From Streptomyces sp. BV286 (GTDB taxonomy: Bacteria > Actinomycetota > Actinomycetes > Streptomycetales > Streptomycetaceae): 64,000 nt of DNA. The notes below the pieces were generated by a model, which saw only the letters and a list, made by a program, of their open reading frames with translations, made no database searches and was not told where the DNA came from. Location: contig NZ_JAHRIB010000142.1 in NCBI RefSeq assembly GCF_019090165.1, positions 23,850 through 87,849 on the forward strand, in the 5' to 3' direction. Both the position numbers and the translations under genes were made by a program. Shown piece after piece: positions 48,390-58,096 of this stretch (the first letter of the stretch is position 1; each line of letters opens with the position of its first letter).

Positions 48390-51245
48390 GTGCAGAGGAT
48401 TCCTGCCCCCACCCCCTCCGAGATCTCCGAACTCTCCCGCTGCCGATCCGTGTTCGTCCCCTCCGACCCGGCCCGGACGGGCAGCGTCGCCTTCTGGCAG
48501 CCCGACGGCGAAGAGCCCCCGGCTGTCGGCTCGGGTTCCGTCGAGGAACTGTCGGTCGTCCTTCCCACCACGAGCGGTGTCGAGCTGGTGGGCGTTCCGG
48601 CGGTCCTCCTGCCGGTCCGGACGGCACTCCCCGTCCTCACACGCGCGCGTGCCGCATCGGGCACCCACGGCACGACCGCCTTCTGGGGTGCCGCGGCCGT
48701 GCTGGCGCTCCAACTTGCCGCGCGCGGACTCCTGTTGCCCGGCCTGAGCGTCGGCGACCACGACGCGTGGCGCACCGGCCCCTTGGGCGCGCAGGACCTG
48801 GAGCGGATCCGTGAGCTCGCCGCCGCGATGCCTCCGCACGCCCACGCGGTGCCCCTCGACGAGACCGAGCCCTTGCGGCTGCCCGAGCCCGAGTGGCTGC
48901 TGCGCGCCTTCCTCGACGCGGTCGCCGACACCCTGCCCCGCTCCCCCGCCGCGGCGCTCGCCGCGGGCGGCCCGGTATTCGCCGCGCCGGAACCGCAGCA
49001 CGTGCCCGAGCACCGCGCGTGGGCCGCCGGTGTCGCGGCCGGGCACGACGCGGGCGTACGGATCTCGCTGCGCGTCGAGGTGCCGGGCCTCACGTCGGCC
49101 GTGTCCGACGAGACCCGTCTGCCGTTCCGAGCGGTGCTGCAACTGCACAGCGTCAGCGACCCCGCCCTGCTGACGGACGCCGCCGAGGTGTGGAGTGGTG
49201 CGAGCACGACGTTCGGCCCGCGCGCGCGGATGGACGCCCTGCTCGCGTTGCGCCGTGCCGCCCGGGCCTGGTCCCCGCTGACTCCCCTGCTGTCGGCGAC
49301 CGTGCCCGACTCGATCGAACTCGCCGACGAGGAGGTCACCGAACTCCTGGGCGAGGGGGCACGAGCACTCACGGCCGCCGGTGTGGAGGTGCACTGGCCC
49401 AGGGAACTGGCACACAAGCTGACGGCCCGCGCGGTCATCGGACCGCCGGACGACGAGCGGAGCGCGAGCGCGACGGCTTCGGACACGCCCTCCTTCCTTT
49501 CGGCCGACGCCCTGCTGTCCTTCAGCTGGTGGTTCGCGCTGGGCGACCAGCAACTGACGCGCCAGGAGATCGACCAGCTCGCCGAGGCCAACCGACCCAT
49601 GGTCAGGCTGCGCGACCAGTGGGTGCTGGTCGATCCGCAGGAGGTGCGCCGCGCCCGCGCCCAGCAGGACCACAAGCTGACACCCGTCGACGCGCTGAGC
49701 GCCGTTCTCACGGGCTCGACGGAGGTCGACGGCCGCAGGGTCGACGTGCGGCCCACGGGCTGGCTGGCGACGCTGCGGGACCATCTGTCGGCCCCGGAGG
49801 ACCAGGAGCCGGTCGGGCAGCCGCCCGCGCTGGCCGCGACCCTGCGCGACTACCAGCTCCGCGGGCTCAACTGGCTGGCCCGTATGACGTCCCTGGGTCT
49901 CGGCGGCTGTCTCGCGGACGACATGGGTCTCGGCAAGACGATCACGCTCATCGCACTGCATCTGCACCGGCAGGCCGACGAGTCCGCCGCGGGCCCCACA
50001 CTCGTCGTCTGTCCGACGTCCCTCATGGGCAACTGGCAGCGCGAGATCGAGAGGTTCGCTCCCGGTACTCCCGTGCGCCGCTTCCACGGCTCGCGACGGA
50101 GTCTGGAAGGGCTCGCCGCCGGCGAGTTCGTCCTCACGACCTACGGCACCATGCGGCTCGACACGGCACGGCTGGCGGACACACCGTGGGGCATGGTCGT
50201 GGCCGACGAGGCACAGCACGTGAAGAACCCGTACTCGGACACGGCCCGGCAGTTGCGGACCATCGACGCACGCGCGCGCGTGGCGCTCACCGGAACTCCG
50301 GTGGAGAACAACCTCTCCGAACTGTGGGCGATCCTCGACTGGACGACACCGGGCCTGCTGGGCCGGCTCGGGACGTTCCGCAACCAGTACGCGAAGGCGG
50401 TCGAGGGCGGGCAGGACCCGGGGGCGGCGGACCGGCTCGCCCGGCTCGTGCGGCCGTTCCTCCTGCGCCGCCGCAAATCCGACCCGGGCATCGCACCGGA
50501 GCTGCCGCCGAAGACCGAGACCGACCGCGCCGTGTCCCTCTCCAAGGAGCAGGCGGGCCTGTACGAGGCCGTGGTCCGCGAGACCCTCGCGGAGATCTCC
50601 GGCGCCGACAGCATGGCGCGCCGCGGACTCATCGTGAAGCTCCTCACCGGGCTGAAGCAGATCTGCAACCACCCGGCACAGTTCCTCAAGGAGGACCGGC
50701 CGAAGATCGCCGGGCGCTCCGGAAAGCTGGAGCTGCTGGACGAACTGCTCGACACCATCCTGTCCGAAGGGGCGTGCGTTCTGGTCTTCACGCAGTACGT
50801 GCGGATGGCGCGCCTGATCGAACGCCATCTGAGCGCGCGCGGCGTGCACTCGCAGTTCCTGCACGGGGGTACGCCGGTGCCCGAGCGCGAGGCCATGGTG
50901 GAGCGCTTCCAGGACGGTGAAGTGCCCGTCTTCCTGCTGTCGTTGAAGGCCGCGGGCACGGGCCTGAACCTCACGCGGGCCGAGCACGTCGTGCACTACG
51001 ACCGCTGGTGGAACCCCGCCGTCGAGGCCCAGGCCACCGACCGCGCGTACCGCATCGGCCAGACCCGGCCGGTCCAGGTGCACCGGCTGATCACCGAGGG
51101 GACGATCGAGGACCGCATCGCGGACATGCTGCTGCGCAAACGGGAGTTGGCGGACGCGGTCCTCGGGTCCGGGGAGTCGGCCCTCACCGAACTGTCCGAC
51201 GCCCAACTGGCCGACCTGGTGGAACTGCGAGGAGGCGCCCGATGA
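48390..51245 (+). CDS. SNF2-family helicase with N-terminal helicase-associated domain
   Basis: A 951-residue DEAD/DEAH-type SNF2 ATPase. The first 460 residues hold the bacterial SNF2_assoc domain. The helicase core has motif I DDMGLGKT near 510, DEAQH near 603, SALTGTPVENN near 632 and the C-terminal lobe with VLVFTQYVRMARL near 794 and YRIGQTRPVQVHRL near 887. In actinobacteria this gene is commonly paired with a SWIM zinc-finger protein, as here. I chose the GTG at 48390; a TTG at 48369 is possible but overlaps the only purine-rich ribosome site (GAGGAA). Confidence 0.9.
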   Translation: MQRIPAPTPSEISELSRCRSVFVPSDPARTGSVAFWQPDGEEPPAVGSGSVEELSVVLPTTSGVELVGVPAVLLPVRTALPVLTRARAASGTHGTTAFWGAAAVLALQLAARGLLLPGLSVGDHDAWRTGPLGAQDLERIRELAAAMPPHAHAVPLDETEPLRLPEPEWLLRAFLDAVADTLPRSPAAALAAGGPVFAAPEPQHVPEHRAWAAGVAAGHDAGVRISLRVEVPGLTSAVSDETRLPFRAVLQLHSVSDPALLTDAAEVWSGASTTFGPRARMDALLALRRAARAWSPLTPLLSATVPDSIELADEEVTELLGEGARALTAAGVEVHWPRELAHKLTARAVIGPPDDERSASATASDTPSFLSADALLSFSWWFALGDQQLTRQEIDQLAEANRPMVRLRDQWVLVDPQEVRRARAQQDHKLTPVDALSAVLTGSTEVDGRRVDVRPTGWLATLRDHLSAPEDQEPVGQPPALAATLRDYQLRGLNWLARMTSLGLGGCLADDMGLGKTITLIALHLHRQADESAAGPTLVVCPTSLMGNWQREIERFAPGTPVRRFHGSRRSLEGLAAGEFVLTTYGTMRLDTARLADTPWGMVVADEAQHVKNPYSDTARQLRTIDARARVALTGTPVENNLSELWAILDWTTPGLLGRLGTFRNQYAKAVEGGQDPGAADRLARLVRPFLLRRRKSDPGIAPELPPKTETDRAVSLSKEQAGLYEAVVRETLAEISGADSMARRGLIVKLLTGLKQICNHPAQFLKEDRPKIAGRSGKLELLDELLDTILSEGACVLVFTQYVRMARLIERHLSARGVHSQFLHGGTPVPEREAMVERFQDGEVPVFLLSLKAAGTGLNLTRAEHVVHYDRWWNPAVEAQATDRAYRIGQTRPVQVHRLITEGTIEDRIADMLLRKRELADAVLGSGESALTELSDAQLADLVELRGGAR

Positions 51246-52510
51246 GCGAGCCGTACGAGAACACTCAGGAGCGTACGTTCGCCGCCCTGCCGCCCGCGCA
51301 CGGCCGGGGCTTCGCGCAGACCTGGTGGGGGCAGGCCTGGCTCAAGGCTCTGGAGGACGCCGCGATGGACTCGGCGCAGCTGAAAGCAGGCCGCCGGCTC
51401 GCGCGGGCGGGCGCCGTGGGCGCCGTGTCGGTCCGCCCGGGGCGCGTCACCGCGGTGATCCAGGACCGCGACCGCACCGCGCGCCGCGCGGACGTCCTGC
51501 TGCAGGAACTTTCAGAGGAGCAGTGGGACCGGTTCCTGGACATGGCAGCCGAGCGGGCGGGGCACATCGCGGCGCTGCTCGACCGTGAGATGCCGCCGCA
51601 CCTGGTCGAGGACGCGGCGACCGCCGGTGTCGAACTCCTGCCGGGCCTCGGCGACCTGGAGGCGGAGTGCGACTGCGGCGCGTGGGACCACTGCGGTCAC
51701 ACCGCGGCCCTGTGCTACCAGGTGGCGCGGTTGCTGGACCAGGATCCGTTCGTCCTGCTCCTCCTACGCGGCCGCGGCGAGCGCGAGCTCCTCGACGCGC
51801 TGCAGACCCGCAGCGTTCCCCGGTCGGCGGCCCCGGCGGTGCGGCAGGAGACACATGAGGGCGTGGACGCCGCGGAGGCCTACACGGTGGGAGAAATCCT
51901 GCCGCCGCTGCCGGGTTCGCCCGCCGTGCCCGCGGAGCCGGGTCTGCCGCCCTCGCTGGACACGGAGACCGCTCCGGCGCCCGGCGTCGATCCGGCCGCG
52001 CTCGGGTTCCTGGCGGCGCAGGCCGCCCGTGAGGCGCACCGGCTGCTCGTCGACGCGCTCGGGACGGGCCACGGGCAGCGTGCGGTGGAGGCCGAGCTGA
52101 CGCCCGCGCAGGATGCCGTGCGGCTGGCCTCGGGCGCACCCGGGGCATCGGTGGCCGCCCGGCTCGCGGAGGGTTCGGGACGTGACCGCGAGGGCCTGGC
52201 GCTCGCCGTCCGGGCCTGGGAGTACGGCGGTGCGCCCGCACTCGACGTACTCGAGGCGGACCTGCCCGCGGAGGCGGAATCGCTCGCACGCGCGCGTGCC
52301 GCTCTGGAGTCGGCGTGGGAGGACGACGAGCGGCCCGCCCTGCGCCCGGCCCGCGGCCGCTGGACCGTGGCCGGAGGACGGGCCCAGCTGCGGCTGGGAC
52401 AGGACGGCCGCTGGTGGCCGTACCGCAAGGAGCGGGGCCGCTGGGCTCCCGTCGGCCCCGCCTCCCAGGACCCGGCGACGGCGCTGGCCCTGGCCGAGGG
52501 ACAGGAGTGA
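51242..52510 (+). CDS. SWIM zinc-finger protein
   Basis: A 422-residue protein with a SWIM motif of the CxC..CxH form in ECDCGAWDHCGHTAALCYQ near 142-160. The N-terminal part has HGRGFAQTWWGQAWLKALED near 20 and looks like the conserved partner of SNF2 helicases. The middle and end are low-complexity and helical. The ATG overlaps the helicase stop by 4 bp (ATGA), so the two are translated together and probably form a complex acting on DNA. The exact role is unknown. Confidence 0.9.
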   Translation: MSEPYENTQERTFAALPPAHGRGFAQTWWGQAWLKALEDAAMDSAQLKAGRRLARAGAVGAVSVRPGRVTAVIQDRDRTARRADVLLQELSEEQWDRFLDMAAERAGHIAALLDREMPPHLVEDAATAGVELLPGLGDLEAECDCGAWDHCGHTAALCYQVARLLDQDPFVLLLLRGRGERELLDALQTRSVPRSAAPAVRQETHEGVDAAEAYTVGEILPPLPGSPAVPAEPGLPPSLDTETAPAPGVDPAALGFLAAQAAREAHRLLVDALGTGHGQRAVEAELTPAQDAVRLASGAPGASVAARLAEGSGRDREGLALAVRAWEYGGAPALDVLEADLPAEAESLARARAALESAWEDDERPALRPARGRWTVAGGRAQLRLGQDGRWWPYRKERGRWAPVGPASQDPATALALAEGQE

Positions 52511-52535
52511 CGCCGGCCCGCCGGGCCCTCGGGGC

Positions 52536-52558
52536 AGCGCCCGTGCCCGGCGGGCGCT
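52536..52558. terminator. terminator hairpin between convergent genes
   Basis: AGCGCCCG (52536-52543), loop TGCCCGG, CGGGCGCT (52551-52558) form a perfect 8-bp stem, 26 bp after the SWIM gene stop and 81 bp before the end of the convergent gene. Confidence 0.55.
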
Positions 52559-52639
52559 CGACGCGCGGCGTTCACCGTCGCCGTACGTCGTTGCGTGCAG
52601 GAACGGAATCGGTGGCGGCGACAGCGACAGCGGAACGGT

Positions 52640-53467
52640 TCACTTCAGTGGCTTGGTGAGCTTGCGGTCGCCTCCGCCGGAGTCCGCCGCCAGGCTGCAG
52701 GCGACCTTGTCGATGCCGACCTCGAAGCCCGTGGGATCGGGGTACTGGACCAGGGTGCCGCGCACGGTGTCGGCGGGCTGCTCGGCCGCCTTGGTGTCCA
52801 GGGGTTTCCGGCAGAGGTCCGACGCCGCCTTCTTGAGGGCGGCATCGGTCGTGTACGCGCCTTCCAGCTCGGCCACTTTCACCACCTCGGCATCGTGTTC
52901 CTCCCCGCACCGACGCTTCATCGCCTGGCCGGGCCGGCTGTCGTCGATGTCGAAACAGTCACCGGTTCGCAGCATGTAGTACGGCACTTCGTCGCCGGCC
53001 AGGGACGGAAGGAGCGACTCCAGGCCACTGGGCAGGTCGGACGGCACTCCCGTGGGCAGGGAGGGCAGTTCGGTCGGCAACTGCGACGGGATGCTCAGTG
53101 AGGGCGACGGCAACCGCCCGGTGGTGGAACTGCTCTCCGGGGGCTGCTTCTTGTCCGAGGAGCCGTCATTACCCGTGGCCGCCAGGACGACCGCGGAGGC
53201 GGCGCCGATCGCCACGACCACGGTCAGCAGGAGCAGGAGCATCCTGCGGCGCCGAGCCGGACCGCCCGGTGATCCGGGTGGCGGCGGTGGCGGTGGTGGC
53301 TGCCATCCTCCCCCGCCGTGCCGGGGTGGACCGCCCGCAGGTGGCGGGCCGTAGCCCTCAGGCAGCGGTCCGAAGCCTTCCGGCGGAGGACCGTACCCAC
53401 CACCGCCGTAGGGCGGTGTGTTGTCCGGTGGCCGGGGAGGCTGGGGCGGTAACGGCGGCGTGGCCAT
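52640..53467 (-). CDS. membrane-anchored protein with proline-rich cytoplasmic segment and extracellular domain
   Basis: A 275-residue protein. Residues 1-75 are Pro/Gly-rich with PPPEGFGP and PLPEGYGPPP-like repeats, followed by a transmembrane helix near 77-98, a Ser/Pro linker (100-150) and an extracytoplasmic domain with YYMLRTGDCFDIDD near 155 and cysteines near 165, 180, 215 and 252 suggestive of disulfides. The domain resembles streptomycete septum-formation-type domains, but I am not certain. The ATG follows a weak ribosome site. Function unknown. Confidence 0.6.
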   Translation of the reverse strand: MATPPLPPQPPRPPDNTPPYGGGGYGPPPEGFGPLPEGYGPPPAGGPPRHGGGGWQPPPPPPPPGSPGGPARRRRMLLLLLTVVVAIGAASAVVLAATGNDGSSDKKQPPESSSTTGRLPSPSLSIPSQLPTELPSLPTGVPSDLPSGLESLLPSLAGDEVPYYMLRTGDCFDIDDSRPGQAMKRRCGEEHDAEVVKVAELEGAYTTDAALKKAASDLCRKPLDTKAAEQPADTVRGTLVQYPDPTGFEVGIDKVACSLAADSGGGDRKLTKPLK

Positions 53468-53593
53468 ACCGTCCAGAGTCGCCTCGAACCGGTCATGAAG
53501 CGACCCCTGCGCGGAACTTGCTACGGACTCATGGCGTGGACCGCATGGTTCCGGAAGCTGCCGCGCAGGGGTTGCTCTCCGCCTCGCGCCGGG

Positions 53594-54760
53594 TCAGCCG
53601 CGGGCACCCAGCAGGTGGTCCATGGCCAGCTGGTCGAGACGCTCGAACGCCATCCCGCGCGCGGCGGCCGCCTCGGCGTCGAAGTCCTCGAAGGCCGCAC
53701 GGTCCGCGAGCAGCGCCTGGAGACCGTCGGAGGCGGTCGGCTGAGCCAGTTCGTCCAGGCGCGAAGCGCGCAGGGCCTCCTGGACCTCCGGGTCGCCGCG
53801 AAAGGCTGCGGCCCGCTCGCGAAGGATCAGGTAGTTGCGCATGCAGCCCGCGGCCGAGGCCCACACGCCGTCGTAGTCCTCGGTCCGCGGCGGCTTGAAG
53901 TCGAAGTGCTTGGGGCCCGCGTAACCGGCCGACTCCAGGAGGTCGACCAGCCAGAAGGCCGAGCGCAGGTCGCCCGCTCCGAAGCGCAGGTCCTGGTCGT
54001 ACTTGATGCCGGACTGGCCGTTGAGATCGATGTGGAAGAGCTTGCCAGCCCACAGGGCCTGGGCGATCCCGTGCGGGAAGTTCAGCCCGGCCATCTGCTC
54101 GTGGCCCACCTCGGGGTTGACGCCGTACAGCTCCGGCCGCTCCAGGCGCTCGATGAAGGCCAGCGCGTGACCGACCGTCGGCAGGAGGATGTCGCCGCGC
54201 GGCTCGTTCGGCTTCGGCTCGATCGCGAAGCGCAGGTCGTAACCCTGGGAGGTCACGTACTCGCCGAGGAGGTCGAAGGCCTCCTTCATACGGTCGAGTG
54301 CGACCCGTACGTCCTTCGCGGCGCCGGACTCGGCACCCTCACGTCCGCCCCACGCGACGTAGACCTCCGCGCCCAGTTCCACCGCGAGATCGATGTTGCG
54401 GATCGTCTTGCGCAGGGCGTAGCGACGTACGTCCCGGTCGTTGGCGGTGAAGGCGCCGTCCTTGAAGACGGGGTGCGTGAAGAGGTTCGTGGTGGCCATC
54501 GGCACGGTCATGCCGGTCGTGTCGAGTGCCTGCCGGAAGCGCTTGATGTGGGACTCGCGCTCGGTGTCCGAGGACCCGAAGGGGATCAGGTCGTCGTCGT
54601 GGAAGGTCACTCCGTAGGCGCCGAGTTCCGACAGGCGCTGCACGGACTCGACCGGGTCCAGGGCGGCCCGGGTGGCGTCGCCGAACGGGTCCCTTCCCTG
54701 CCAGCCGACGGTCCACAGGCCGAAGGTGAACCTGTCCTCGGGGGTGGGCTGGTAGTTCAT
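53594..54760 (-). CDS. xylA: xylose isomerase
   Basis: A 388-residue TIM-barrel enzyme converting D-xylose to D-xylulose (and glucose to fructose). YGVTFHDDDLIPFGSS near 49 holds the catalytic His and Asp. AIEPKPNEPRGDILLPTVGH near 178 and NPEVGHEQMAGLNFPHG near 215 hold the metal-ligand Glu/His set, and FHIDLNGQSGIKYDQD near 241 completes the metal sites. The length and motifs match the classic Streptomyces enzyme. It is divergent from xylB across a short promoter region. Confidence 0.97.
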   Translation of the reverse strand: MNYQPTPEDRFTFGLWTVGWQGRDPFGDATRAALDPVESVQRLSELGAYGVTFHDDDLIPFGSSDTERESHIKRFRQALDTTGMTVPMATTNLFTHPVFKDGAFTANDRDVRRYALRKTIRNIDLAVELGAEVYVAWGGREGAESGAAKDVRVALDRMKEAFDLLGEYVTSQGYDLRFAIEPKPNEPRGDILLPTVGHALAFIERLERPELYGVNPEVGHEQMAGLNFPHGIAQALWAGKLFHIDLNGQSGIKYDQDLRFGAGDLRSAFWLVDLLESAGYAGPKHFDFKPPRTEDYDGVWASAAGCMRNYLILRERAAAFRGDPEVQEALRASRLDELAQPTASDGLQALLADRAAFEDFDAEAAAARGMAFERLDQLAMDHLLGARG

Positions 54761-54799
54761 GCCGCGGCTCCTCGCTTGCTCCGACTATTTCGTCATGGC

Positions 54800-54814
54800 A
54801 CTTAACAAATTAGT
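54800..54814. promoter_or_regulatory. candidate XylR operator
   Basis: ACTTAACAAATTAGT is an AT-rich imperfect palindrome in the divergent xylA-xylB promoter region, 40 bp upstream of xylA and 136 bp before xylB. It resembles TTAGT..TTAA-type sites of ROK-family xylose repressors. Its location between the two genes fits control of both by the ROK repressor encoded at 56501. Confidence 0.5.
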
Positions 54815-54949
54815 ATGCGGAGGCATCTCTGGGAAGGGACAAGATGTCCCCGCACAGGGACGGAAGCTGGATTCGGGCCGTCACCGGCCCGGTCAAACTC
54901 CGAAAACACCAGGTCAGATGCCGCGGAGCCGCGGAAGAGGGAGAGCCCG

Positions 54950-56395
54950 ATGTCAGCAGCCGAGGGTCCGCTCGTCGTCGGCGTGGACACGTCCACCCAG
55001 TCCACCAAGGCCCTGGTCGTGGACGTGGCCACCGGCGCGGTGGTGGCAAGCGGGCAGGCGCCGCACACGGTGTCCTCCGGTGCGGGTCGCGAGAGCGATC
55101 CGCGGCAGTGGTGGGACGCGCTGCGCGAGGCGCTGCACCAGTGCGGGGACGCGGCACGCGAGGCCGCGGCGGTGTCCGTCGGCGGCCAGCAGCACGGGCT
55201 CGTCACTCTCGATGCCCAGGGCGCTCCGGTGCGGCCCGCGCTGCTGTGGAACGACGTGCGGTCGGCTCCGCAGGCCCGTCGCCTCGTGGAGGAGCTGGGC
55301 GGTCCGAAAGCGTGGGCCGAGCGCAGCGGGAGTGTGCCGGGCCCGTCCTTCACGGTCACCAAGTGGGCGTGGCTCGCCGAGCACGAGCCCGAGTCCGTCC
55401 GTGCGACCGCAGCCGTGCGGCTGCCCCACGACTACCTCACCGAGCGCCTCACCGGACTGGGTACGACCGACCGGGGCGACGCCTCAGGTACGGGCTGGTG
55501 GGCGTCCGGCACGGAGGCGTACGACGAGGAGGTCCTCGGCCATGTGGGGCTCGATCCGGCTCTGCTGCCCCGGGTGGTGCGGCCCGGTGAGGTCGTGGGA
55601 ACCGTGCGCGGCTCCGACGACCTGCCCTTCTCCAAGGGCACGCTGGTCGCGCCCGGCACCGGGGACAACGCCGCCGCCGCGCTGGGCCTCGGCCTGCGCC
55701 CCGGCACCGCGGTACTCAGTCTCGGCACGTCCGGCACCGTGTACGCCGTGTCGACGCGACGGTCCGCGGACCCCACCGGCACCGTGGCGGGTTTCGCGGA
55801 CGCGCGGGGCGACTGGCTGCCGCTGGCCTGCACCCTGAACTGCACTCTCGCGGTGGACCGCATCGCCGCGCTGGTCGGCATCGACCGCGAGGCCGTCGAG
55901 CCGGGCACGGGCGTGACGCTGCTCCCCTACCTGGACGGCGAGCGCACCCCCGACCTGCCGCACGCCTCGGGCCTCCTCCACGGGCTGCGGCACGACACCA
56001 CGCGGGGGCAGCTGCTCCAGGCCGCGTACGACGGAGCGGTCCACTCCCTGCTCGGCGCCCTCGACCTGGTTCTGGACGAGGACGCGAACCGTTCGGCGCC
56101 CCTCCTGCTCATCGGCGGAGGCGCCCGGGGAACCGCCTGGCAGCACACGGTGCGACGGCTTTCCGGGCGTCCCGTCCAGGTGCCCGAGGCCAGGGAGCTG
56201 GTGGCACTCGGCGCCGCCGCACAGGCCGCGGGCGTGCTGACCGGCGAGGACCCGGCGGCGGTGGCCCGGCGCTGGGACACGGCACGCGGTCCGGTACTGG
56301 AAGCCGTGGAGCGGGACGAGGCGGCGCTCGCGCGGATCACCGGGGTACTCTCCGACGCGGCCCCACTGCTGGAGCGGGAGGCTGATCAGCGCTGA
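54950..56395 (+). CDS. xylB: xylulokinase
   Basis: A 481-residue FGGY-family kinase phosphorylating D-xylulose. GVDTSTQSTKALVVDVATG near 10 is the phosphate-binding start, VSVGGQQHGLVTL near 74 is the substrate loop, and GTGDNAAAALGLG near 234 and LLLIGGGARGTAWQHTVRR near 384 are C-terminal lobe motifs. GAAGAGGGAGAGCCC precedes the ATG at 54950. The frame extends 45 codons upstream but lacks coding character there. It is divergent from xylA and followed by xylR on the same strand. Confidence 0.95.
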   Translation: MSAAEGPLVVGVDTSTQSTKALVVDVATGAVVASGQAPHTVSSGAGRESDPRQWWDALREALHQCGDAAREAAAVSVGGQQHGLVTLDAQGAPVRPALLWNDVRSAPQARRLVEELGGPKAWAERSGSVPGPSFTVTKWAWLAEHEPESVRATAAVRLPHDYLTERLTGLGTTDRGDASGTGWWASGTEAYDEEVLGHVGLDPALLPRVVRPGEVVGTVRGSDDLPFSKGTLVAPGTGDNAAAALGLGLRPGTAVLSLGTSGTVYAVSTRRSADPTGTVAGFADARGDWLPLACTLNCTLAVDRIAALVGIDREAVEPGTGVTLLPYLDGERTPDLPHASGLLHGLRHDTTRGQLLQAAYDGAVHSLLGALDLVLDEDANRSAPLLLIGGGARGTAWQHTVRRLSGRPVQVPEARELVALGAAAQAAGVLTGEDPAAVARRWDTARGPVLEAVERDEAALARITGVLSDAAPLLEREADQR

Positions 56396-56500
56396 CGGCT
56401 TCGCCTGCGGGGAGCGGGGCCGGGTGTCACCGGCTCTCCGAGGCGCCCGCACGGACAGGGCGGCCCTGAGGGGACCGGCCGGACGAGGACTGACTCAGGC

Positions 56501-57709
56501 ATGACCGCACCGCTTCACGAAGCACATCCCAGCAGTCCCGGCCGACGGCTGCCCGACACGCAGCAGGGCATGCGCCGCCGCAACCTCTCGCGGGTGATGC
56601 ACACGGTGAACGCCGACGGGCCACTGTCCCGCGCGGCAGTCGCCTCACGCATCGGACTGACCAGGGCGGCCGTTTCGACGCTGGTGGACGAACTGGTCCG
56701 CTCGGGGCTGCTCGAGGAACTGGGCCCCGAGCGGCCGGGCCGGGTGGGCCGGCCCGGCTCGGCGCTGGCCCTCAGCGGACGCGGCCCGACGGGAATCGGT
56801 GCGGAGGTGGGCGTCGACCATCTCGCCGTGTGCGCGGTCGATCTGCGCGGAGAGGTGCGCGCCCGAGCGGTACGGCACGGCACCAACCGCGGCCGGGCGC
56901 CCGAGCCGGTCCTGAGGGAACTGTCCGAGCTGGTACGGAAGGTCGTCGCCGAGGCGGAGCGCGAGGGGCTGTGGCCGGCGGGTCTGGCCGTCGCCGTGCC
57001 CGGCCTGGTGGCGCGCGACACCCGGACCGTGGTGCGTGCCCCGAACCTCGGCTGGCACGACACGGACCTCGGGGCTCTCCTGCCGGACGGACTCCCCCTG
57101 ACCGTCGACAACGAGGCGAACTTCGGCGGGCTGGCCGAACTCTGGCTCAACGAGGCGGCACCACGCGACTTCCTGCACGTCTCCGCTGAGATCGGCATCG
57201 GCGGGGCGGTGGTCGTGGACGGGCGGCTGTTGCGCGGAACCCGTGGCTTCGCGGGCGAGTTGGGGCATGTGCCGGTACGGCCCGAGGGACCCGCGTGTGC
57301 CTGTGGCGGACGCGGTTGCCTGGAGCAGTACGCGGGCGAGGAGGCCGTGCTGCGTGCGGCCGGCCTGGAATGCGGCGAGGACCGTGTCGGGCTGTTGGCC
57401 GAGCGCGCCTCGCAGGGCGACAAGGACGTGCGGCGAGCCTTGCGTGACGCCGGTACCGCGCTGGGCATCGCGTTGACCGGTGCGGTCAATCTGCTGGACC
57501 CGGAAACCGTCGTGCTGGGCGGCGCCCTGTCCGGGCTCGCGCCCTGGCTACTGCCCTCGCTGGAGCGGGAGTTGGCTCGCCGGACGGCGGGGCCCGCCTG
57601 CACGGTGTCGGTCTCCCGGCTCGGCCCGGAGGGTCCCCTGCTGGGCGCGGCACATTCCGTGGTGCGGGCCGTGCTCGACGATCCGGCGGCGGTGAAGGCC
57701 GGGGCGTAG
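56501..57709 (+). CDS. xylR: ROK-family xylose repressor
   Basis: A 402-residue ROK regulator. An N-terminal winged helix-turn-helix (about 25-80, GPLSRAAVASRIGLTRAAVS) precedes a ROK sugar-kinase-like domain with AEIGIGGAVVVDGRLLRGTR near 229 and the zinc motif CACGGRGCLEQYA near 266. It lies 105 bp after xylB and probably senses xylose. A candidate operator lies between xylA and xylB. Confidence 0.9.
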   Translation: MTAPLHEAHPSSPGRRLPDTQQGMRRRNLSRVMHTVNADGPLSRAAVASRIGLTRAAVSTLVDELVRSGLLEELGPERPGRVGRPGSALALSGRGPTGIGAEVGVDHLAVCAVDLRGEVRARAVRHGTNRGRAPEPVLRELSELVRKVVAEAEREGLWPAGLAVAVPGLVARDTRTVVRAPNLGWHDTDLGALLPDGLPLTVDNEANFGGLAELWLNEAAPRDFLHVSAEIGIGGAVVVDGRLLRGTRGFAGELGHVPVRPEGPACACGGRGCLEQYAGEEAVLRAAGLECGEDRVGLLAERASQGDKDVRRALRDAGTALGIALTGAVNLLDPETVVLGGALSGLAPWLLPSLERELARRTAGPACTVSVSRLGPEGPLLGAAHSVVRAVLDDPAAVKAGA

Positions 57710-58096
57710 GCACCCGGACGCCTCGTGCGCGGTCTGGCGTGTGGGGCCGTCGCACCTGCCCGGCTCGTGAGGGTTCGTGGTTCAGCGTCCGCTCACCTGA
57801 CGGACACGCTCGTCGCCGGCCCTGTCCCGTCACGCTCCTCGTCCGTGCTGTGCCCCGGTTTCCTGCTGACTCCTCGGCGGCCTCCGGCTTACCTCTCACC
57901 TGTCTCTCACCTGCCTCTCGGGCGGCGCACGGTGCTTCGATCCCCCTTACGGGTGACCGAGTTGTCCACAGTCGAGACCCTGTCCACGACTCCGGGCCGG
58001 TGATTCCTCCGCAACCGGCCCGACCCGTACCGTGACTCACGCGAGACGCCCTCGTCAGGCCGGCGGAGGCGTCCGAGGAAGCACAGAGATCGGGGG
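57710..58096. other. intergenic region after xylR
   Basis: About 390 bp with no identified gene. It includes TTGTCCACA (57962-57970), an exact match to the streptomycete DnaA-box consensus, and a near-match CTGTCCACG 18 bp on. Two CTCTCACCTG-type repeats occur near 57893-57912. A terminator of xylR is not obvious. Confidence 0.4.

Noticed and set aside
48363..51206. An open minus-strand frame of about 947 codons
   Set aside because: It is antisense to the SNF2 helicase, whose motifs are complete on the plus strand.
57962..57970. Replication origin
   Set aside because: Only one consensus DnaA box is present, with no dnaA, dnaN or cluster of boxes nearby.
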